Origin: Candidatus Caenarcanales bacterium
Lineage (GTDB): Bacteria > Cyanobacteriota > Vampirovibrionia > LMEP-6097
Direction of reading: 5' to 3'
DNA length: 18,172 bases
Assembly: GCA_022447685.1 (NCBI GenBank)
Contig: JAKVAO010000056.1
Span: 1-18,172 of the forward strand
In this document: positions 6,974-13,104 of the stretch, in pieces
Layout of the letters: each line of letters starts with the position of its first letter
Position numbering within the stretch: position 1 is the first letter of the stretch
The notes under the pieces: generated by a model
Told to the model about the DNA's origin: nothing
The model's database searches: none
What the model saw: the letters and a program-made list of their open reading frames with translations, nothing else
Made by a program: the position numbers and the translations under genes

Positions 6974-7382
6974 GTTTTTTGATCACGCCATCACAAAACT
7001 AAAAGAGAACGACTTCAAGTTGACTAAGTCTAGAATTGACATACTTACAACTTTATCTAAGCACGAGCAAGCTTTATCTCCATACCAAATCCAGGACATA
7101 CTCAAAGAAACTGGTAAAAACTATTCAGCGATAACTATATACAGAGTCCTAGAAACCTTCATGAGCATTGACATCATCCACAAAGTTCACAGTATCAATA
7201 GCTACATGAAATGTGTCCATGATCATGATCACTCCCATAGTTTACTTGTCTGCAAAAGCTGCCACAGCGTTGAAGCTATAGAAAGAGAAAGAAAAGATAT
7301 GCCTCAAGTTGAAGGATTTGTGGTAAAAGAAGTCGTAGATGAAATAGTTGGACTTTGTAAAGCCTGTGACATAGAAGATTAA
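6942..7382 (+). CDS. Fur-family regulator, probably Zur
   Basis: This is a 146-residue Fur-superfamily transcription factor. The N-terminal winged helix (about 12-80) includes LTKSRIDILTTLSKHEQALSPYQIQDIL and the recognition region YSAITIYRVLETF. The dimerisation domain carries CVHDHDHSHS (91-100) followed by CKSC (104-107) and CKAC (139-142). The two CxxC pairs form the structural zinc site of the family, and the His-rich segment supplies the regulatory metal site. Zur rather than Fur or PerR is inferred from the neighbours: a COG0523 GTPase, folE and His-rich proteins. It starts inside the end of the preceding gene and is last in the operon, so it would be autoregulated through the operator near 3936-3948. 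The ribosome-binding site is weak (AAGAAG), consistent with coupling. Confidence 0.88.
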   Translation: MTAKIKAQNNKFFDHAITKLKENDFKLTKSRIDILTTLSKHEQALSPYQIQDILKETGKNYSAITIYRVLETFMSIDIIHKVHSINSYMKCVHDHDHSHSLLVCKSCHSVEAIERERKDMPQVEGFVVKEVVDEIVGLCKACDIED

Positions 7383-7394
7383 TCTCACAAAGAA

Positions 7395-8468
7395 TTACGC
7401 AAAATTAAATAAAACCAAATACAGGTAAACAAAATAAAGTGAGCCCGCTAACATCAAAGTCCTGTAATCAACTTTCTTATTAATATTTAAAGCTCCTAAA
7501 ATTATAAAAGTTGCAAATATAGTCAAAGTCACAGAAACCAATACGACTTTATCTAACTGCCACGGAGTCAGCATGATACCAACAATACATGGAATTGCTG
7601 CCTGAAAAACCATTGCCCCGCTCAAATTCCCAATAGCAAGAGTATCTTTCCCTTCACTGGACCAGATCCAAGTATTAACCTTCTCTGGAAGCTCAGTTAC
7701 AATCGGACTTATAACTAAGCTTAATATAAGTGGACTAATATTAAAACTATGCGCTAAATGCTCAACAGCATGAACAAAATCATGCGCAAAATAAATAATA
7801 CCAATTAAACCCAAAAGCGCCTGCACGGAGATTAAAGGCAAACTCAAATTTTCAATTCCTAAAAACCTTTTCAAATAAAGTTCAGGAGTATCGTCTTCTT
7901 CATCACCAATTTCCTCAGCAGACGCCTTATAGGTTTGCATCAAATAAATAACATAGGTAAATAAAATCGCAATCACAGCAAGTATCTTAAACATATAATC
8001 AAAACTTCCATCTAAAATTCCCAGAAATAAACTCGATGAAATTCCGATAGAAAAAATAATTAGAAAGTAAAGTAAATCTCTTTTCAGGTGATTATGATTA
8101 ACCTGCAACTGCTTAGAATCTTTATCCCCAAATTTGCTTTGACGCTTCTTCTGATGCAAAACAATACTTAGCCCAAGCAAAAGCATAGCCAATGTAGACA
8201 ACATAAATGGGGCACCAACTATTGCACCTATAGCGATATCATTTTGCTCAGCACCAGAACTCTGGCTTGCCATATAAATAGCAACCAAAGGTAAAATCGT
8301 CTCAGGCAAAGCCGTACCAACGGCTGCAAGTATGCTCCCTGTGAATTCATGATTCAGGTTAAGCTTGTCGCCTAAATTTTCTATTGCATTAGTAAAAACC
8401 TGACATGCAATCAAAATGCCCAAAAGCAAACATAGAAGTTGAAAGTAGTAGAAAATATCACCTGACAT
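7395..8468 (-). CDS. CaCA-superfamily sodium/calcium-type cation exchanger
   Basis: This is an inner-membrane cation/proton or sodium antiporter of about 357 residues with around ten transmembrane segments. The two inverted alpha-repeat motifs are visible: GTALPETILPLVA (about residues 50-63) in the N-terminal half and SPIVTELPEKVNTWIW with NLSGAMVFQ (about 255-287) in the C-terminal half. The conserved acidic residues are present in both. A hydrophilic loop at about 185-200 (EEIGDEEDDTPE) separates the halves. It is convergent with the zinc operon, 12 bases apart, with no obvious terminator between. The start could be ATG 8468 or GTG 8471; neither has a Shine-Dalgarno. Ion specificity cannot be read from sequence; Ca2+ is usual, and a heavy-metal role is only suggested by the neighbourhood. 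The structured leader is described separately. Confidence 0.82.
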   Translation of the reverse strand: MSGDIFYYFQLLCLLLGILIACQVFTNAIENLGDKLNLNHEFTGSILAAVGTALPETILPLVAIYMASQSSGAEQNDIAIGAIVGAPFMLSTLAMLLLGLSIVLHQKKRQSKFGDKDSKQLQVNHNHLKRDLLYFLIIFSIGISSSLFLGILDGSFDYMFKILAVIAILFTYVIYLMQTYKASAEEIGDEEDDTPELYLKRFLGIENLSLPLISVQALLGLIGIIYFAHDFVHAVEHLAHSFNISPLILSLVISPIVTELPEKVNTWIWSSEGKDTLAIGNLSGAMVFQAAIPCIVGIMLTPWQLDKVVLVSVTLTIFATFIILGALNINKKVDYRTLMLAGSLYFVYLYLVLFNFA

Positions 8469-8499
8469 CACTAAAGTTTTAAATGAAAAATATTAGGAG

Positions 8500-8560
8500 G
8501 GTTACCAGCCCTGTTAGAAGAGACCTAATTAATTTAATGAATTTTTTCGGGCTAGTAACC
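8500..8560 (-). ncRNA. Structured leader of the exchanger gene, possible cis-regulatory RNA
   Basis: On the minus strand the arms GGTTACTAGCCC (complement of 8549-8560) and GGGCTGGTAACC (complement of 8500-8511) pair over 12 positions, with one G-T pair, enclosing 37 bases. The 3' arm can alternatively form a small local hairpin (AGGG-CTGGTAA-CCCT). A TTAGG inside the loop could pair with CCTAA just downstream of the helix. The structure ends 31 bases before the ATG at 8468. Competing helices upstream of an ion exchanger suggest a riboswitch or similar leader. It matches no riboswitch class I know; I specifically do not see yybP-ykoY, NiCo or fluoride consensus features. Confidence 0.4.
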
Positions 8561-8803
8561 ATACAATCCTTTGTTTTACAGGATGATTATGTTCAACAAT
8601 AGTTAAAGTTTAGTTATAAGTAAAGTTAATCTTTTAATACTAAGTATTAGCTAAGCTAATCACTTGTGAGCCCCGCTAAAAACTGCGCTTAATTAGAGAT
8701 CCTAATTGTTTTATTTTTCTTTAACAATCATTTTAACAAACCTTAACCCAAATGGGCTATATTTTAATTAGGTTAACTAACTAGTTTAAAAGGAGAAAAC
8801 AAA
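8561..8803. promoter_or_regulatory. Divergent intergenic region rich in short inverted repeats
   Basis: No gene is evident between the exchanger leader and the thioredoxin-like gene. Short inverted repeats are clustered: TAATAC-TAA-GTATTA (8635-8649), TTAGC-TAA-GCTAA (8647-8659), AATTAG-AGATC-CTAATT (about 8690-8706), ATTGTT/AACAAT and CCCAAATGGG (8748-8757). A TATATT at 8759-8764 could be a -10 element for the rightward gene, giving a start near 8771, but I see no matching -35 at the usual distance. The ribosome-binding site AGGAG (8791-8795) is ideal. Confidence 0.4.
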
Positions 8804-9025
8804 ATGTCAAAATATAAACTATATGAAGCCGGATGTACAGTATGCAAGCACTCAGTTGAGCAACTTTCAGGAATCGATAACTTAGAGGTAATCAACCTTA
8901 GCCCTGGTGACTCAAGAGTAGCAAGCCTAGAGAAAATAGGAGTAAAGTCGGTACCAGCCTTAGTCGTTAACGACAAAGAAGTACTACACATCAACTTCGG
9001 TGCAAATCTTAGCGCCCTCAAGTAA
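8804..9025 (+). CDS. Small thioredoxin-fold protein with a CTVC motif
   Basis: This is a 73-residue protein with the beta-alpha-beta start of a thioredoxin or glutaredoxin fold. The CxxC motif CTVC is at 11-14 (YEAGCTVCKHSVEQL), and the cis-proline loop is KSVPALVVN. It is shorter than thioredoxin (about 105) and near the size of minimal glutaredoxin-like or MTH895-type proteins. It has no signal peptide, so it should act in the cytoplasm as a thiol redox protein or metal/thiol carrier. The start is certain: AAAAGGAG lies 8 bases upstream of the ATG. A strong hairpin follows 9 bases after the stop, and the cupin gene comes 85 bases downstream, possibly in the same transcript. Confidence 0.75.
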   Translation: MSKYKLYEAGCTVCKHSVEQLSGIDNLEVINLSPGDSRVASLEKIGVKSVPALVVNDKEVLHINFGANLSALK

Positions 9026-9034
9026 AACCCAAAA

Positions 9035-9082
9035 GAATCCAAGGGTTGTTAAGACCTTAGCCACAAACAACCCTTAGGATTC
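9035..9082 (+). terminator. Strong intergenic hairpin after the thioredoxin-like gene
   Basis: GAATCC plus AAGGGTTGTT (9035-9050) pairs with AACAACCCTT plus GGATTC (9066-9082), a 16-bp stem with a single bulged A and a 15-base loop. It is not followed by a U run (CTAATTACAGC), so it is not a classical terminator. It may be an mRNA-stabilising or partial termination element that lowers expression of the downstream cupin and aldolase genes. Confidence 0.5.
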
Positions 9083-9110
9083 CTAATTACAGCAAGTAGG
9101 AGAAATTAAC

Positions 9111-9554
9111 ATGACAAGCAAAAACTATAGCTCAGCAGATTTTGATAAAACGCCAGCAAAGCTAAAAACACAAATTCCAAGTAAATTAATTCATAAAAAT
9201 GTTGAAAATTCAGAACGAGAAAGCTATTCAAACGAGCGAAAACACCCAGTTTTCTTTGTAGACTTACCATCAAAAACTATAAACATGACTATAGGCGGGC
9301 TAGTAAAAGCTGGCAAAAGCAATAAACATAGACACAGCTATGAAACCATTCTTTATGTCATCGAGGGAGAAGGTTACAGCATTATCGAAAATGAAAAAAT
9401 TGACTGGCAAGCAGGGGATGCAGTATACATACCAGTCTGGGCATGGCACCAACACATTAACTTAAGCCAAGACCAAGAAGTTAAATATATCGCATGTGAA
9501 AATGCAGCGCTTTTGCAAAACATAGGTGAACTTGCAATTAGGGAGGAAAGTTAA
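9111..9554 (+). CDS. Cupin-domain protein
   Basis: This is a 147-residue single-domain cupin. Motif 1 is GKSNKHRHSYETILYVIEG, with metal ligands H73, H75 and E79. Motif 2 is AGDAVYIPVWAWHQH, with ligand H113. All four usual metal ligands are present, so a mononuclear metal site is expected. The residues around it (W110, W112, H115) would shape a small-molecule pocket. It could be an enzyme (isomerase, dioxygenase-like or dehydratase) or a sugar- or acid-binding protein; the sequence does not decide. A good AGGAG precedes the ATG by 9 bases. The stop overlaps the start of the aldolase gene (TAATG), so the two products probably act in the same pathway. Confidence 0.8.
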   Translation: MTSKNYSSADFDKTPAKLKTQIPSKLIHKNVENSERESYSNERKHPVFFVDLPSKTINMTIGGLVKAGKSNKHRHSYETILYVIEGEGYSIIENEKIDWQAGDAVYIPVWAWHQHINLSQDQEVKYIACENAALLQNIGELAIREES

Positions 9555-10450
9555 TGAACTTAGAATTATCAGGAATTATTGCTTATCCAATAACCCCTTT
9601 CACCAGGGAAGACAAGCTAGACATGTCAGCCTTTGAAGAGGTACTAAACAATTTAATCCAAGCAAACGCAGACACCATAGCAATACTAGGCAGCGCTGGT
9701 GAAAATTTCTACCTTTCAGATTCAGAGTGGGAAAGTATTTTAAAGTTTTCAGCAGCACATCTAAAAGGAAAACTTCCTTTGGTAGTAGGGGTTTGCGAGG
9801 GCACAACAGCAAACGCTATAGCTAAAGCGAAGAAAGCTGAGCAAGAGAATGCAGATGCACTAATGGTAATCCCTTCTGCTTACTGGAAACTAAACGATGA
9901 AGAAATCTTACAGTATTACCAGGAAATATCTAAAAGTACTCGTTTGCCAATCATCCTCTACAACAATCCAGCTACTAGCGGCGTGGATATGAAACCAGAA
10001 TTAATTTTAAGAATTTATAATGAAGTAAAAAATGTTCAATATGTAAAAGAAAGCACTGGAGATCTTAGGAGAATTCATAGAATTCAAGAGCTAAGTAACT
10101 ACAAATTGCCTATTTTCAGTGGCTCCAATGCTACTGCTTACGAGGCACTCATGGCTGGAGCTACTGGCTGGTGTACTGCTGCACCAAATATAATCCGAGA
10201 GGCACCAAAGCAACTCTACCTTGCAATTAAAGCGAGCAAACTAGATTTAGCAAGATCACTATTCCGTAAACAAATACCCCTCTTGAGTTTTATTACAGAA
10301 AGAGGACTTACACAAACAATAAAAGCAGCTTTTAGAATACTTGGTAAAGACTATGGACTTGCAAGAAAGCCTTTGCTAGATTTATCTAGAGATGAAAAAG
10401 AATATTTAGAGAAGCTGTTAATACCTCTACAAGCAGCGCAGATGATGTAG
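9554..10450 (+). CDS. DapA/NanA-family aldolase or dehydratase
   Basis: This is a 298-residue class I Schiff-base lyase of the dihydrodipicolinate synthase/N-acetylneuraminate lyase family, a normal-length TIM barrel. The Schiff-base Lys is K165 (VKESTGD) and the catalytic Tyr is Y136 (YNNPATSGVDM). The pyruvate-binding loop is GSAGE (46-50). E. coli DapA has GTTGE there and an Arg (R138) in the segment after the Tyr. Here the second Thr is Ala and the Arg is replaced, so lysine-pathway DapA activity is unlikely. Some other 2-oxo-acid aldolase or dehydratase reaction is more probable. Its overlap with the cupin gene and the following MarR gene suggests a small catabolic unit. Confidence 0.85.
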   Translation: MNLELSGIIAYPITPFTREDKLDMSAFEEVLNNLIQANADTIAILGSAGENFYLSDSEWESILKFSAAHLKGKLPLVVGVCEGTTANAIAKAKKAEQENADALMVIPSAYWKLNDEEILQYYQEISKSTRLPIILYNNPATSGVDMKPELILRIYNEVKNVQYVKESTGDLRRIHRIQELSNYKLPIFSGSNATAYEALMAGATGWCTAAPNIIREAPKQLYLAIKASKLDLARSLFRKQIPLLSFITERGLTQTIKAAFRILGKDYGLARKPLLDLSRDEKEYLEKLLIPLQAAQMM

Positions 10451-10477
10451 AATATCCACTTAGGAAGGTGATGATGC

Positions 10478-11065
10478 TTGAGTAATGAAAAAAACGACAA
10501 ACTTGAATATAAAATACTTCATGGCTTAGAGAAGATTTCTGATCTGCTGAAGAATCAGCTTTGGCAAAAAAGCCATCCTCTAAAATTAAGTCCAATCCAA
10601 GCTAAGATTCTTAATTACCTATTACTTAACTCTGAGAAGAAGAGTACCAACTCTAAATTAGCAGATGAGTTAATGGTAACTAGAGCGACCATTACGGACT
10701 CACTCAAACTTCTAGAATCTAAGGACTTTATTAGTTCAGAGAAAGACCCCAATGACAAAAGAAGCTCTTTCTTTTCACTAACAGCATTAGGAAAAACTGT
10801 CGCTAAAGAAACATTAACCTATGATATTGAGCTTGCAAGTAGTATCACCAAACTTGAGCCCCAATCACAAGAAAAGCTCTACTCTGGGCTAGTAACTTTC
10901 ATTAAAGAATTACAAGAATATGATTTGATTTCAGCGCAAAGAATTTGTTTCACCTGTAAATACTACTCAAAGAACGAGGATCAACATTATTGCAATCTAC
11001 TAAAAAGCGAACTCAAGAACACAGAAATCCAGATCAACTGCCCAGAGCATGAAGCTCCCCAGTAA
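10478..11065 (+). CDS. MarR-family regulator with C-terminal Cys cluster
   Basis: This is a 195-residue MarR-type winged-helix repressor or activator. The wHTH spans about 35-105 (LSPIQAKILNYLLL, ELMVTRATITDSLKLLESKDFI, DPNDKRSSFFSLTALGK). The C-terminal extension has CFTCKYY, HYCNLL and NCPEHE, a four-Cys pattern found in a subset of MarR proteins and likely to bind zinc or an iron-sulfur cluster. The start is a TTG at 10478, with GGAAGG about 9 bases upstream; no ATG is available in frame. It lies 27 bases after the aldolase gene and is probably co-transcribed. I infer that it controls the cupin-aldolase unit, perhaps in response to metal, redox state or an aromatic acid. Confidence 0.82.
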   Translation: MSNEKNDKLEYKILHGLEKISDLLKNQLWQKSHPLKLSPIQAKILNYLLLNSEKKSTNSKLADELMVTRATITDSLKLLESKDFISSEKDPNDKRSSFFSLTALGKTVAKETLTYDIELASSITKLEPQSQEKLYSGLVTFIKELQEYDLISAQRICFTCKYYSKNEDQHYCNLLKSELKNTEIQINCPEHEAPQ

Positions 11066-11236
11066 TAAATTCAGAAGCCAAAACAAAAAAATTTAGTCTA
11101 AAAAAACTATACTGCTACAAAACTCTAGTCCAATGAGTTGAGTTAAGGAACCCCTCTAATTTCAAATATATAAACTATAAGAGCTAAGTCAAAACTTATA
11201 ACTTAGAAGAAGGTAATGATCAAAAAGGGAAAAGAT

Positions 11237-11887
11237 ATGAACAACCCAACTGCTAGCAAAAGAGCGCTTGACACTATAAAGCTAATTGGAAATCAGGTAA
11301 TTGAGATTAGAGAGATTCTCAATAAACAGCACGAAATGATTCAAAGATTAGAAAAAGAAGTGATCAGAATGAAGAGCGTGACCAAGGATGGTGAGCAGAA
11401 TATCAAAATCCTTCAACTTGACCAAAGAGATATATTAAGACAAGTTCGTAAATTGAAAGAAGGCAACACTGTATTCGAGAATGTAGTTGACCAGACAGAA
11501 GAGATCAACGATGAAGCAGCTGATATTTTATTCAATGAAGAAATGCAGATAGATGGTCCAGATAAGTTGAACCACGTTGACGATCTTCTCAGCTATGATG
11601 AGCAAGAAATTGGTTCTAAATTTTACCCTAATTACAAGAGAAGTAAAGTTGTAGCAAACAACGAGAAAGCACCAAAGCCACAAAGACAGAATCAAACACA
11701 ACAAAGACCTCAAAATCAAAAACAAGTTAAAACTAATAAAGCAAATTTCAAGCCAATTAGCAAGCAAGAAATGAACAAAAGAATTGATTCAAGAGTAGAA
11801 ATGCTTCAAGAAGAGGTTAAAAACCGAGTCAAGAAAGCTGATAAATTATCTTTTGATAGAATTCCTAGATTGTTAAATTTAGATTAG
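11237..11887 (+). CDS. Coiled-coil protein of unknown function
   Basis: I do not recognise this 216-residue protein. Residues about 15-85 form a heptad-rich coiled coil (IGNQVIEIREILNKQHEMIQ, LEKEVIRMKSV, LDQRDILRQVRKL). A short acidic segment follows, then a Gln/Pro/Lys-rich linker at about 150-170 (PQRQNQTQQRPQNQKQVK) and a charged C-terminal helix. It has no signal peptide or membrane segment. I prefer the ATG at 11237, which has AAGGGA 6 bases upstream, over the in-frame ATG at 11216, whose GAAGG is too close. A structural or scaffold role is possible but not shown. Confidence 0.6.
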   Translation: MNNPTASKRALDTIKLIGNQVIEIREILNKQHEMIQRLEKEVIRMKSVTKDGEQNIKILQLDQRDILRQVRKLKEGNTVFENVVDQTEEINDEAADILFNEEMQIDGPDKLNHVDDLLSYDEQEIGSKFYPNYKRSKVVANNEKAPKPQRQNQTQQRPQNQKQVKTNKANFKPISKQEMNKRIDSRVEMLQEEVKNRVKKADKLSFDRIPRLLNLD

Positions 11888-11985
11888 ATAAAAAAATAAT
11901 TTTCTCAAATTATATAAATTCAAAAATTAGCTAGCAAATGAGTAAATACTCTTCTTTGTATATTTATAGAAAGAGGAGTCAATTA

Positions 11986-12552
11986 ATGAATATCACACCA
12001 GAAGCTTTACAACTTAGATCTAATCAACTTTTATTTATAACAGAAAATAGACCTGAACTTACAGCACAAGCAAAGGATCAGATAAGTGCTTTAAATCAAG
12101 TCAAGGAAATTATAGGAAATAGCCAGGACGTAGAAGCTACTCTAGATGAGTTTATTGCAAAGAATGGAGAAGAAGGATACGAGCTTTTAAAGAAAGCCGG
12201 AATCACTAGCTCACTAGAATTGCTTGATTTCAGTAATCAAAGCTTAGCGAATCAGACTTGGGAATTAACAAGCACAAATAATTTAAATGATGGTTCCGAG
12301 AAATTAGACGAAAAAAGTATAAAAGATAATAAAAAAGGTCTTAAAGGCTTTTTAATGAACTTAATCGAAAGTAATAATCCTGTCGTCTCATATGTCATGA
12401 ATACTAGGGGACCTTTAGGTGATTTAATAGAAAATACTACAGGAATTAAGATTGCTCAAACCAATGCAGAGATGATAGCTTTATTTATGCCTAAAAATAA
12501 CAATTCAGGCATAGCAATAAGCACTCCTGAGGAGACTTTAGAGTTAACTTAG
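11986..12552 (+). CDS. Hypothetical protein, 188 residues
   Basis: I do not recognise a family. I chose the ATG at 11986 because it has AAGAGGAG 7 bases upstream; the in-frame ATG at 11938 has no ribosome-binding site and would add 16 basic residues. The N-terminal half is predicted helical (PEALQLRSNQLLFITENRPE, AKDQISALNQVKEIIG). The middle has a Ser/Asn/Lys-rich linker (about 90-115). A small helical segment follows (GFLMNLIESNNPVVSYVMN). There is no signal peptide. It is followed by a noncoding region; the first obvious terminator on this strand is at 12913-12944. Confidence 0.55.
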   Translation: MNITPEALQLRSNQLLFITENRPELTAQAKDQISALNQVKEIIGNSQDVEATLDEFIAKNGEEGYELLKKAGITSSLELLDFSNQSLANQTWELTSTNNLNDGSEKLDEKSIKDNKKGLKGFLMNLIESNNPVVSYVMNTRGPLGDLIENTTGIKIAQTNAEMIALFMPKNNNSGIAISTPEETLELT

Positions 12553-12556
12553 ACAC

Positions 12557-12609
12557 AATCTTACTTTTTTAGTAATGGATTCTCATTTTCCTACAAAAGA
12601 AAAAGAAGG
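12557..12609 (+). repeat. Direct repeat copy 1 near tRNA-Ser
   Basis: This copy shares TTTTTTAG, then AATGGATTCTCATTT, then CAAAAGAAAA-like sequence with positions 12929-12979. Only a few substitutions separate the two. The two copies flank the MITE-like element and the displaced tRNA fragments, suggesting a duplication of the region downstream of tRNA-Ser. An 8-bp hairpin with a GAGA loop (ATAATTTC/GAAATTAT) follows copy 1. Confidence 0.6.
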
Positions 12610-12652
12610 AGATCTATAATTTCGAGAGAAATTATACTGGAAAAGAAAACCC

Positions 12653-12666
12653 TCGAGGGTTCGAAT
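12653..12666 (+). repeat. tRNA-Ser T-arm fragment, inverted orientation
   Basis: CGAGGGTTCGAATC is identical to the T-arm part of the tRNA-Ser gene at 13011-13104, but lies on the plus strand. It sits at the end of a 14-base perfect palindrome (AACCCTCGAGGGTT). If the segment 12667-12857 is inverted in thought, this fragment joins the one at 12838-12856 to give an uninterrupted tRNA-Ser 3' end. Confidence 0.55.
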
Positions 12667-12681
12667 CACCTTCAAAAAAAA

Positions 12682-12837
12682 GCCCCTACTTAAGGACACG
12701 CTGAAAAACCCACGAAGTGAAGTTTTTCAACCCTGACCGAGGAATGAATCCTAGCTCAGGGAGCGAGGTCCTTAAACCCATATCAAGCGGATTATGCTTC
12801 AAAACTTTGTTTTTCAGCAAATCCTTAACGCGGGGGC
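12682..12837. mobile_element. MITE-like element with imperfect 28-bp terminal inverted repeats
   Basis: The left end (12682-12709, beginning GCCCCTACTTAAGGAC) and the complement of the right end (12837 downward, beginning GCCCCCGCGTTAAGGAT) both continue to GCTGAAAAAC, about 22 of 28 matching. A third copy of TTAAGGACNNCGCT lies internally on the minus strand (complement of about 12763-12777) and pairs with the left end. Two internal hairpins are strong: one around CCACGAAGTG (12702-12731) and one whose arms are CCCTGA and TCAGGG (12732-12762). No open reading frame is present. Three A on each side could be a target duplication but are not distinctive. An alternative is a structured RNA. Confidence 0.5.
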
Positions 12838-12856
12838 AAATGGCGGAGAAGGAGGG
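12838..12856 (-). repeat. Displaced copy of the tRNA-Ser 3' end
   Basis: AAATGGCGGAGAAGGAGGG repeats exactly the acceptor and T-stem 3' end of the tRNA-Ser gene, including the encoded CCA, plus three flanking bases (13008-13026). After these 19 bases the match stops. Duplicated tRNA 3' ends are typical of attachment sites left by integrative elements. Confidence 0.7.
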
Positions 12857-12912
12857 TTTAGGGGAAGCGCTCACTGGTAAGTAACAATGCAGTAGAGACT
12901 ACCCCGGAGGAA

Positions 12913-12944
12913 CTAAAAAACAAGATCAAAATCTTGTTTTTTAG
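12913..12944. terminator. Bidirectional rho-independent terminator
   Basis: Positions 12913-12926 are perfectly complementary to 12931-12944, with a CAAA loop. The arms contain six A and six T, so either strand gives a stem followed by U residues. On the plus strand it could end transcription from 11986-12552. On the minus strand it is a second stop behind tRNA-Ser. Confidence 0.65.
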
Positions 12945-12979
12945 CAATGGATTCTCATTTCCCCAATAAAAGAAAAGAG
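12929..12979 (+). repeat. Direct repeat copy 2 near tRNA-Ser
   Basis: This copy corresponds to 12557-12609, with TTTTTTAG and AATGGATTCTCATTT identical between them. It runs into the terminator palindrome of tRNA-Ser. Confidence 0.6.
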
Positions 12980-13004
12980 CTAGCATTAATGCTAGCTCTT
13001 TTCT
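12971..13004 (-). terminator. Terminator of tRNA-Ser, perfect 34-base palindrome
   Basis: Positions 12971-12987 are the exact reverse complement of 12988-13004. On the minus strand the stem ends in CTCTTTTCTTTT, a good U-rich tail. It begins 6 bases after the encoded CCA of the tRNA. Confidence 0.8.
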
Positions 13005-13010
13005 TTTAAA

Positions 13011-13104
13011 TGGCGGAGAAGGAGGGATTCGAACCCTCGGAACAGATTTTGGTCCGTTCAACTTCTTAGCAGGAAGCCGCTTTCAGCCACTCAGCCACCT
13101 CTCC
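13011..13104 (-). tRNA. tRNA-Ser (anticodon GCU)
   Basis: This 94-base gene reads GGAGAGG at its 5' end, pairing with CTTCTCC before the discriminator G and an encoded CCA. The anticodon loop is CTGCTAA, closed by GCTTC/GAAGT, giving anticodon GCU for AGC and AGU codons. A long variable arm, as expected for a class II tRNA, precedes the T arm GAGGG-TTCGAAT-CCCTC. It decodes serine and reads leftward, ending at the strong palindrome at 12971-13004. Its 3' end is repeated at 12838-12856. Confidence 0.96.

Noticed and set aside
8773..9042. Antisense open frame opposite the thioredoxin-like gene
   Set aside because: It mirrors the real gene, whose strand has a strong ribosome-binding site and the CxxC and cis-Pro motifs.
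9554..10450. Annotating the lyase as dapA of lysine synthesis
   Set aside because: The second Thr of the GTTGE loop and the substrate-binding Arg of DapA are not present, and the neighbours are not lysine genes.
10472..10486. Leader peptide ORF (ATGATGCTTGAGTAA) before the MarR gene
   Set aside because: It is four codons long, overlaps the MarR start and has no feature of an attenuator; probably chance.
12838..12910. A second complete tRNA gene on the minus strand
   Set aside because: Only the 3' 19 bases match. There is no anticodon arm or 5' acceptor partner in the sequence that follows.
12680..12944. A house-keeping structured RNA (SRP RNA, tmRNA, RNase P RNA or 6S RNA)
   Set aside because: None of the conserved core motifs of SRP, tmRNA or RNase P RNA is present. 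The 6S fold is not convincing, and the inverted ends fit a MITE better.
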